DNA from: Roseateles_E cavernae
GTDB lineage: Bacteria; Pseudomonadota; Gammaproteobacteria; Burkholderiales; Burkholderiaceae_C
Length of the DNA: 64,000 bases
NCBI RefSeq assembly: GCF_040187885.1
Contig: NZ_JBDPLH010000003.1
Location: 310,001-374,000 of the forward strand
Direction of reading: 5' to 3'
Positions within the stretch are counted from its first letter, which is position 1, and every line of letters starts with the position of its first letter. A program made the translations under genes and the position numbers. Shown one piece after another: positions 58,396-64,000 of this stretch. The notes below the pieces were generated by a model. The model made no database searches, was not told the origin of the DNA, and worked only from the letters and a program-made list of their open reading frames with translations.

Positions 58396-58902
58396 CGCAG
58401 CGGCAATACCCAGGCACCAAGATGGCGCCGATTATCCGAAGCGTCATGGTTTTGACACATTCCGGTGCGACGCCCACCTATAACCGTGCATCGAATTTGC
58501 CGCCGGCCCACGCATCTCGCGATCCTGGTGAAAACACCTAGTTTGTTTCATATCGGGACAGAGGGTTTTCGGGCGGCGATGGAGTTTCGTACAAACCCTA
58601 GGAAATCAAGCCCGGAAGCGCTTTTTTCAGGGTTTGCGCAAACGTTTTGGGGCGCATGGCGTGACGCCGCAAATTTCACCGCTGTTTGCTCCGGGCAGAC
58701 CCTGTAGGGACGCCTGTCAAGCCCGCTGCTCCATCGGCTACCCCCGCGTTTACGGTGTCTTCTGCTGTCATATCTTGCCGCTAGCATCCTGGCACGCGCT
58801 GCTCGCAGAGTCGGCGCGAAGCCGGGTTGCCAGCAATCCCGGCGTTCGCCGGCCGCCTTTGGCGAGGAATTGGCCTTTGTTTTGTGTCCTCCCCATTCCA
58901 TC
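58396..58902. other. 507-bp divergent intergenic region
   Basis: No gene supported. It holds a 12-bp perfect palindrome GTTTGCGCAAAC (58632-58643) and an 8-bp inverted repeat CAAACCCT/AGGGTTTG (58592-58599 and 58629-58636) that shares bases with it. A possible promoter for the nuclease gene is TTTACG (58749-58754), 16 bp, TATCTT (58771-58776). A TTGACA at 58452-58457 has no properly spaced -10. The region is AT-richer than its flanks and must carry both divergent promoters. Confidence 0.5.
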
Positions 58903-61716
58903 ATGAAACTCAAACCTCTTGTTTCCCTGCTGTTGACGGCGTTTGCCGCGCCGGCGGTGCTGGCTTCGGTCAGCGGTGTTGTCATCAGCCAGGTTTATGG
59001 CGGTGGCGGTAATAACGGCGCGACGCTGACGCATGATTTCGTCGAGCTCTTCAATGCCGGCAAAAACCCGGTCAGCCTGAATGGCTGGTCGGTGCAATAT
59101 GCCTCCAGCGCGGGCACCTTCGGCACCTCGACCGGCGCGCTGACGCTGCTGCCCAACTACACGCTGCAGCCCGGCCGCTACTTTCTGATCCAGATGGCTG
59201 CGGGCACCGGCGGTACCCAGGCGCTACCGACTCCCGACCATATCGGCTTGGCGGCGATGAGCGGAACCGCCGGCAAGGTGGCGCTGGTGCCCGGCCCGGC
59301 AGCGCTTGCCATCAGCAACCCGAGCGCGAGCCAGTTGGTCGATGCGGTCAGCTTCGGCAATGCCAGCACCGCAGTCGAGGGCGCTCCCGCTCCCGGCCTG
59401 AGCAACACGACCGCCGCACAGCGCGCCGGGAACGGCTGTACCGACACCAACGTCAACAGCGCGGACTTCAGCGCCGGCATCGCTGCGCCGCGCAATTCCG
59501 CCTCATCACCAAACGTTTGCGACGGTAGTGGCGGTGGTGGCGAAGACCCGCCGCCGGTCGGCACCCCGGTGGCGATCTATACGATCCAGGGCAGCGGCGC
59601 GCAAAGCCCGCTGAAGGACCAGACCATCAGCACCCGCGGCATCGTGACCCATGTCACCAGCACCGGTTTCTATCTGCAGGACAAGCTCGGCGACGGCAAT
59701 AACGCGACTTCGGACGGCATCTTTGTCTACACGGCCGCCGCCAACAGCGCCCAGCTCGGCCAGGAGATCAGCCTGACGGCCAAGGTGTCCGAGTTCATCG
59801 CCGGTGCCAGCAGCCCGGCCGCTCAGGCCCGTCCGATCACCCAGCTGATCACGCCGACATCCATCACCGTGCTGAGCAGCGGCCACGCGATCACGCCGGT
59901 CGAGGTCGACCTGACCGCGCTGGGCGACGACGGCCTGGAGGCCTATGAGGGCATGCTGGTGACCTTGGCCGGCCCGGTGATGGTCCAGCAGAACTACTTC
60001 CTGGGCCGCTACGGCCAGCTGACCATCGCCGCCGGCGGCCGTCTGCTGAACCCGACCAATGTGCACCGTCCCGGCACACCCGAGGCGCAGGCATTGTTTA
60101 GCGCCAACGCGCGCCGCATGCTGCTGCTGGACGACAATCTGTCGCTCCAGAACCCGAACCCGACGCCTTATCTGGCCGCCGACAACACGGTGCGCGCCGG
60201 TGACACGGCCGCGTCGCTGACCGGTGTGATCGACTTCGGCCTGGCCACCGCCGCCTCGAACGGCGCGGCGATGTACAAGCTGCAGCCCACCGCGCCGGTG
60301 CAGTTCGAGCGCAGCAACCCGCGCACCGCCGCGCCCGCTGCCGCAGGCGGCAACTACACGGTGGCCAGCGCCAATGTGCTGAACTACTTCACCACCTTCA
60401 CCAACGGCCAGACCGCCTCCGGCCAGAGCGGCCAGGGCTGCACGCTGGGCGGTGCGAGCTCGGCCTCCAACTGCCGCGGCGCCAACAACCTGGCCGAGTT
60501 CCAGCGCCAGCAGACCAAGCTGGTGGCCTCGCTCAGCGCGATCAATGCCGATGTGGTCGGCCTGATGGAGATCCAGAACAACGGCGACGTCGCGGCCCAG
60601 AACCTGGCCGATGCGATCAATGCCAAGCTGGGCTCGACGGTCTACCAGGTCGTGCCCAAGGGCGCGCTGGACACCGGCACCGACGCGATCCGCGTGGCCA
60701 TGCTCTACAAGCCGGGCCGCCTGAGCCTGCAGGGCGCGCCGCTGTCGGACACGCATGAGGTCAACAACCGTCCGACCTTTGCCCAAGGCTTCGCCGCACC
60801 GAATGGCGAGCGCTTCGCGGTGGCCGTCAACCACCTGAAGTCCAAGGGCAGCTGCCCCTCGGGCGGCATCGACGGCGACCAGGGCGACGGCCAGGGCTGC
60901 TGGAACGCCACCCGCGTCGAGCAGGCCCAGCGTCTGCGCAGCTTTGTCGGCCAGGTGCAGGCCGCAGCCGGTACCCCGGACGTGATCCTGCTGGGCGACT
61001 TCAACGCCTACGCGCAGGAGGATCCTATCCACGCGCTGACCGGCGACGGTGCCTTCGTTGACCAGGTCGGCCGCTTCGACCCTGTGGCTTACAGCTATGT
61101 GTTCGACGGCTTCGCCGGCCGGCTCGATCATGTGCTGTCCACCGCCGCGCTCAGCGCCAAGATTGTCTCGGCCAAGGAGTGGCATATCAATGCCGACGAG
61201 CCGCTGATCATCGACTACAACCTCGAGTTCAAGCAGCCCGCCTGCGCGGCCTGCGGCCCCGATTACTACCAGCCGACGGCCTATAAGTCCTCCGACCATG
61301 ATCCGGTGGTCTTGGGGCTGAACCTGGTCAAGCAGGTGGCCGGTACGGCCGGCCGCGACACCATCGTCGGCACGGCCGGTGATGACCAGATCGAGGGTGG
61401 TGCAGGCGCCGACACGCTGACCGGCGGAGCCGGCCGCGACCAGTTTGTCTTCAGCAGCGCACTGGACGGTATCGACACGATCACCGACTTCGCACCGGCC
61501 CAGGATCAGCTGGTCTTCACCAAGCTGCTGCAGGCGACGAACGTGGTGAGCGCCGATCCCTTGGCCAGCGGCCATATCACCTGTACCAACTCGGCAGGCG
61601 GCGCCCTGGTCGGCATTGATACCGACGGCAGTGTCGGTCCGCTGAAGACCCGCACGATGGCCCTGCTCAAGGGCGTCGGCTGCGCCGCACTGACGGCCGC
61701 CAATTACAAGTTCTGA
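58903..61716 (+). CDS. ExeM/NucH-family extracellular endonuclease with Lamin-tail and RTX-type repeats
   Basis: 937 residues from the ATG at 58903, giving a signal peptide ending near PAVLAS. Residues about 22-140 form a lamin-tail domain (VVISQVYGGGG, FVELFN, LNGWSVQY). A Gly-rich linker follows, then an OB-fold-like region (about 225-400). Residues about 484-800 are the endonuclease/exonuclease/phosphatase domain (ASANVLNYF, GLMEIQNNGD, VNHLKSKG, LLGDFNAY, SSDHDPVVLGL). The C-terminus has calcium-binding nonapeptide-like repeats (GTAGDDQIEGGAGADTLTGG, about 813-850). Secreted nucleases of this type degrade extracellular DNA and influence biofilms. The next gene starts 25 nt downstream. Confidence 0.93.
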   Translation: MKLKPLVSLLLTAFAAPAVLASVSGVVISQVYGGGGNNGATLTHDFVELFNAGKNPVSLNGWSVQYASSAGTFGTSTGALTLLPNYTLQPGRYFLIQMAAGTGGTQALPTPDHIGLAAMSGTAGKVALVPGPAALAISNPSASQLVDAVSFGNASTAVEGAPAPGLSNTTAAQRAGNGCTDTNVNSADFSAGIAAPRNSASSPNVCDGSGGGGEDPPPVGTPVAIYTIQGSGAQSPLKDQTISTRGIVTHVTSTGFYLQDKLGDGNNATSDGIFVYTAAANSAQLGQEISLTAKVSEFIAGASSPAAQARPITQLITPTSITVLSSGHAITPVEVDLTALGDDGLEAYEGMLVTLAGPVMVQQNYFLGRYGQLTIAAGGRLLNPTNVHRPGTPEAQALFSANARRMLLLDDNLSLQNPNPTPYLAADNTVRAGDTAASLTGVIDFGLATAASNGAAMYKLQPTAPVQFERSNPRTAAPAAAGGNYTVASANVLNYFTTFTNGQTASGQSGQGCTLGGASSASNCRGANNLAEFQRQQTKLVASLSAINADVVGLMEIQNNGDVAAQNLADAINAKLGSTVYQVVPKGALDTGTDAIRVAMLYKPGRLSLQGAPLSDTHEVNNRPTFAQGFAAPNGERFAVAVNHLKSKGSCPSGGIDGDQGDGQGCWNATRVEQAQRLRSFVGQVQAAAGTPDVILLGDFNAYAQEDPIHALTGDGAFVDQVGRFDPVAYSYVFDGFAGRLDHVLSTAALSAKIVSAKEWHINADEPLIIDYNLEFKQPACAACGPDYYQPTAYKSSDHDPVVLGLNLVKQVAGTAGRDTIVGTAGDDQIEGGAGADTLTGGAGRDQFVFSSALDGIDTITDFAPAQDQLVFTKLLQATNVVSADPLASGHITCTNSAGGALVGIDTDGSVGPLKTRTMALLKGVGCAALTAANYKF

Positions 61717-61741
61717 CCCGACTCAGTCAAAGGAAGCAATC

Positions 61742-62242
61742 ATGATGATGCGTCAAACCCTGCTCGCTGCAGCCCTGGTCCTGGCGGGCCTGAATGCCCA
61801 GGCCGCCAGCTTCAACTTCAGCGGCCAACTCGATGATGGCCCGCTGCTCGGCCAAACCTTCGCCGGCCAGTTCAGCTATGAAGACTCGCTGGTGACCGGT
61901 GTCGAGTACGAGCTGGTGAATCTGAGTGGCTGGACCCTCAATGCACTGAACCAGAGCTTCTCGTCGGCCACCGTGCCGGTCGGCCCCCAGGCGGCCTTCG
62001 CCTTCGGTCAGTTTGTCGGCCTCAGCGGGCTGTTCTCGGCCAACGGCAGCACCCTGGCCCTGGTCGACGGCCAGGTCGATTTCGGCCTGGCCTATGTGGG
62101 CTACCAGACCCCGCTGGGCGAGGGCTTTGGCAGCTACACCATCAGCGCCGTCCCCGAACCCGGCACCTGGGCGATGAGCCTGGCCGGCCTGGCCGCGCTC
62201 GGTGCGATCGCGCGCCGTCGCCGTCAGCAGCAGCAAGCCTGA
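61742..62242 (+). CDS. PEP-CTERM sorting-domain protein
   Basis: 166 residues. AAGGAAG precedes the ATG triplet run at 61742. The N-terminal signal peptide ends at about NAQA-AS, a beta-rich body follows, and the C-terminus is a complete PEP-CTERM signal: VPEPGTWAMSLAGLAALG (Val137 onward), a hydrophobic helix, then ARRRRQ. Such signals are cut by an exosortase and direct proteins to the surface or exopolysaccharide matrix. No exosortase gene is in the window. It is probably co-transcribed with the nuclease gene. Confidence 0.92.
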   Translation: MMMRQTLLAAALVLAGLNAQAASFNFSGQLDDGPLLGQTFAGQFSYEDSLVTGVEYELVNLSGWTLNALNQSFSSATVPVGPQAAFAFGQFVGLSGLFSANGSTLALVDGQVDFGLAYVGYQTPLGEGFGSYTISAVPEPGTWAMSLAGLAALGAIARRRRQQQQA

Positions 62243-62264
62243 GGCCACAAGCCTCGTCGCCAGG

Positions 62265-62293
62265 GGCGGTGCCAAGAGGCACCGCCTTTTTTT
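62265..62293 (+). terminator. Intrinsic terminator after the PEP-CTERM gene
   Basis: GGCGGTGCC (62265-62273) and GGCACCGCC (62278-62286) form a perfect 9-bp stem with an AAGA loop, followed by seven T (62287-62293). Confidence 0.95.
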
Positions 62294-62298
62294 GTGGC

Positions 62299-62913
62299 TC
62301 AGCGCGATAGCGCCAGCTTCAGCCCGAAGCCGATCAGCACGGTGCCGGCCAGGCGCTCCAGCCATTGGCCGATGCGCGGATTGCTGCGCAGCCGGGCCGC
62401 CAGATGCTGGGTCAGCAGCGTGACGACCAGGCCATAGGCCAGGGTCAGCAGCGCAATCGTCACGGCCATCGCGCCGAAGGTCGCCAGGCCCTGGTGCCGC
62501 GCCGGGTCGACAAAGAGCGGGAAGAAGGCCATATAGAACACAATGGCCTTGGGGTTCAGCAAGGTGATCAGCAGGGCCTGCTGGAAATACTGGCGCGGCC
62601 GGATCTGCAGCACCGGCGCGTCGCCCGGCTTGGCGCGCAACATGCGCCAGCCCAGCCAGGCCAGATAGGCCGCGCCCAGCCACTGCACGCCGGAAAACAC
62701 ACGCGGCGAGGCTGCCAGCAAGGCGGCAACGCCGGCCACCGCCAGCCACATCAAGACCTGATCGCCGGCGATCACGCCCAGCGTCGCGGCCAGCCCGCCC
62801 TTGAAACCGCCTTTGCCGGTGGACGAGATCAGGGCCAGATTGCCCGGGCCGGGAATCATCAGGAAGACGATGATGGCGACGACAAAGGCGCCGTAGTCTG
62901 CAATGCCGAACAT
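62299..62913 (-). CDS. LysE/RhtB-family exporter
   Basis: 204 residues with six hydrophobic helices. The family motif VFLMIPGPGNLALISSTGKGG lies after the first helix start (key part PGPGN), and ATLGVIAGD follows. The C-terminal GFGLKLALSR is typical. LysE/RhtB proteins export amino acids or derivatives such as homoserine, threonine or leucine. The substrate is not predictable here. It lies convergent to the PEP-CTERM gene. Confidence 0.92.
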   Translation of the reverse strand: MFGIADYGAFVVAIIVFLMIPGPGNLALISSTGKGGFKGGLAATLGVIAGDQVLMWLAVAGVAALLAASPRVFSGVQWLGAAYLAWLGWRMLRAKPGDAPVLQIRPRQYFQQALLITLLNPKAIVFYMAFFPLFVDPARHQGLATFGAMAVTIALLTLAYGLVVTLLTQHLAARLRSNPRIGQWLERLAGTVLIGFGLKLALSR

Positions 62914-62958
62914 GGGGACTCCGCGAGAACGAAGCCTGATGCTACGCCACGCCGCCGC

Positions 62959-63618
62959 TCAATGCCCATGGTCATGGGCATGCGCCGCAGGGCCGCCGCC
63001 ATGACCGAGCTCGCTGCGGGCCTGGCGCAGCACCTGCCAGCCGCCATGCAGGGCCAGCGTGGCCATCAGGCCGGCGACGGCCAAGTCGGGCCAGGCACTG
63101 CCGGTGCCGAAGACGCCGGCGGCCGCCGCCAGCACGGCCAGATTGCCGATCGCGTCATTGCGCGAGCACAGCCAGACACTGCGCATATTGGCATCGCCCT
63201 CGCGAAAGGCGTACAGCATCCAGGCCACCGCGACGTTGGCCGCCAGCGCCAGCAGCGCCACGGCCCCCATCGTGGGCGCATCCGGCACCTGGCCGTGCCA
63301 GACCGCCCAGAGCGCATGGCCCAGCAGATAAAGCCCGAAACCCATCATGCTGGCGGCCTTCAGCATCGCTGCGCGAGCCCGCCAGGCCAGGGCCGAGGCC
63401 AGCACCGCCAGCGACACCGCATAGTTCAGCGCGTCGCCGGCGAAGTCGATCGCATCGGCCAGCAGCGACAGCGAGCCGGCGGCAATGCCGGCCGTGATCT
63501 CCAGCAGGAACATCGCGGCATTGACCGCCAGCGCGATCCACAGGATCTTGCGGTAGCGGCCCAGATTGAGAATCTGGCTGGCCGGCGGCGTGTCGTGTTC
63601 ACAGCAATGGGCGGACAT
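62959..63618 (-). CDS. Cation diffusion facilitator metal transporter (short form)
   Basis: 219 residues from the ATG at 63618 with GGAG 7 nt upstream; an in-frame upstream ATG would add five residues. Six transmembrane helices. TM2 carries LADAIDFAGDALNY (metal-site Asp residues) and TM5 CSRNDAIGNLAV. The N-terminus MSAHCCEHD and the C-terminal HAHDHGH tail are metal-binding-like. It lacks the cytoplasmic C-terminal domain of larger CDF proteins. It should expel zinc or a similar divalent metal. The promoter has a MerR-type geometry. Confidence 0.88.
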   Translation of the reverse strand: MSAHCCEHDTPPASQILNLGRYRKILWIALAVNAAMFLLEITAGIAAGSLSLLADAIDFAGDALNYAVSLAVLASALAWRARAAMLKAASMMGFGLYLLGHALWAVWHGQVPDAPTMGAVALLALAANVAVAWMLYAFREGDANMRSVWLCSRNDAIGNLAVLAAAAGVFGTGSAWPDLAVAGLMATLALHGGWQVLRQARSELGHGGGPAAHAHDHGH

Positions 63619-63652
63619 CGGAGCTCCAATCAATCATTTGGTCGATGCCTGC

Positions 63653-63683
63653 ATTGGAAAGCCTGGAGTCGCTACGGTGTCAA
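63653..63683 (-). promoter_or_regulatory. MerR-type (ZntR/CadR/PbrR-like) promoter of the CDF gene
   Basis: On the minus strand, -35 TTGACA (63678-63683) and -10 TCCAAT (63653-63658) are separated by 19 bp, the over-long spacing characteristic of MerR-activated promoters. The spacer contains GTAGCGACTCCAGG, close to the dyad bound by zinc/cadmium/lead MerR regulators. Predicted start near 63646. No merR gene is present in the window. Confidence 0.65.
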
Positions 63684-63704
63684 GCGGCCGGCGGCGAGAG
63701 TCGC

Positions 63705-64000
63705 TCAATACGTCCGGCTGCCCTTGAACTGTGCGTGCTGGCGGCGCTGCAAGGTGGTGCTGCGGCTCATCGCCTCGAAGGAGACGCGGGCATGGGCATG
63801 CATGATGGCCAGGCCCAGCGCATCGGCGGCGTCCTTGCCGGGTTCGCCGGGCAGGGCCAGCAGGCGCTGCACCATGGCCTGCACCTGCTCCTTCTTCGCA
63901 TGACCATGGCCGACGATGGCTTTCTTCATCTGCAGCGCGGTGTACTCGGACACCGGCAGGTCGCAGCTGACCAGGGCCGTCAGCGCCGCGCCGCGGGCCT
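63705..64000 (-). CDS. ruvC: Crossover junction endodeoxyribonuclease RuvC, C-terminal part (partial)
   Basis: The C-terminal 98 residues are in the window; the gene continues past its right edge. EYTALQMKKAIVGHGHAKKEQVQ and GKDAADALGLAIMHAHA (key parts MKKAIVG.GHA and DAADALGLAI) match the DNA-binding helix and the last catalytic Asp/His region of RuvC. RuvC cuts Holliday junctions with RuvAB. The stop lies 86 bp upstream of the CDF gene start. Confidence 0.94.
   Translation of the reverse strand, partial: ARGAALTALVSCDLPVSEYTALQMKKAIVGHGHAKKEQVQAMVQRLLALPGEPGKDAADALGLAIMHAHARVSFEAMSRSTTLQRRQHAQFKGSRTY

Noticed and set aside
58452..58484. TTGACA followed by TATAAC as a promoter
   Set aside because: The spacer is 21 bp, outside the usable range for sigma-70, and no MerR-type dyad is present.
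58465..58707. 80-codon open frame upstream of the extracellular nuclease
   Set aside because: No ribosome-binding site, no recognisable motif, atypical composition, and it lies across palindromic elements in a divergent promoter region.
1..64000. tRNA, rRNA, insertion sequences, phage or integrase genes
   Set aside because: I looked for cloverleaf signatures, transposase motifs and flanking inverted repeats and found none. Nearly all the sequence is accounted for by protein genes.

Overview
The window is a GC-rich, gene-dense chromosomal segment from a betaproteobacterium, most likely order Burkholderiales in the Roseateles/Paucibacter/Rubrivivax neighbourhood. This is inferred from gene content and order: nrdAB next to a lysine/alanine-rich histone-like protein, the aroQ-accB-accC-prmA order, a complete dcw cluster running from mraZ to lpxC, and a PEP-CTERM protein. 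I saw no rRNA or tRNA gene, no CRISPR array, no insertion sequence and no prophage. The species is not determined.

Layout. 1-3.5 kb (+): the end of nrdA, nrdB, and a histone H1-like protein built on a near-perfect 60-bp tandem repeat. 3.8-6.9 kb (+): a large lipoprotein with four PKD domains and about twelve NHL repeats, with a base composition unlike its surroundings. 7-11.3 kb (-): aroQ, accB, accC, prmA and a zinc-ribbon/DUF3426 protein. 11.5-17.1 kb (-): a six-gene tightly coupled operon (RNB-family ribonuclease, TonB-like protein, aroE, mtgA, an unknown protein, TlpA-type thioredoxin). 17.1-19.3 kb (-): a secreted NUC1-type nuclease, then an SDR reductase and a YqiA-like esterase. 19.5-27.1 kb (+): two tandem paralogous zinc metalloproteases, one a lipoprotein and one secreted, followed by a QseBC/PmrAB-type two-component system with a direct-repeat operator.

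27.3-48.2 kb (+): the division and cell-wall cluster mraZ-rsmH-ftsL-ftsI-murE-murF-mraY-murD-ftsW-murG-murC-ddl-ftsQ-ftsA-ftsZ. A strong terminator follows, then an unusual membrane histidine kinase gene, lpxC and a small membrane protein. Most genes overlap by 4 nt (ATGA), so the cluster is probably translated as a coupled series from a promoter in front of mraZ that carries 10-bp-spaced MraZ-type repeats.

48.2-64 kb is accessory: an unknown membrane-anchored protein, a decayed solute-binding-protein pseudogene, an aldo/keto reductase plus Old Yellow Enzyme pair divergent from a LysR regulator, a small XRE regulator, a heterodimeric ABC exporter, a sodium:solute symporter, an ExeM/NucH-type extracellular nuclease followed by a PEP-CTERM protein, a LysE exporter, a CDF metal exporter with a MerR-type 19-bp-spacer promoter, and the 3' part of ruvC at the edge.

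The most unusual items are the 60-bp repeat gene, the diverged metalloprotease pair beside a two-component system, the partnerless histidine kinase between ftsZ and lpxC, the large insertions in MurD, the ExeM/PEP-CTERM pair, and a recurring GACAAT-N6-ATG arrangement that suggests leaderless transcripts. None is proven to be a new system. All functions are inferred from motifs read by eye, without database searches.
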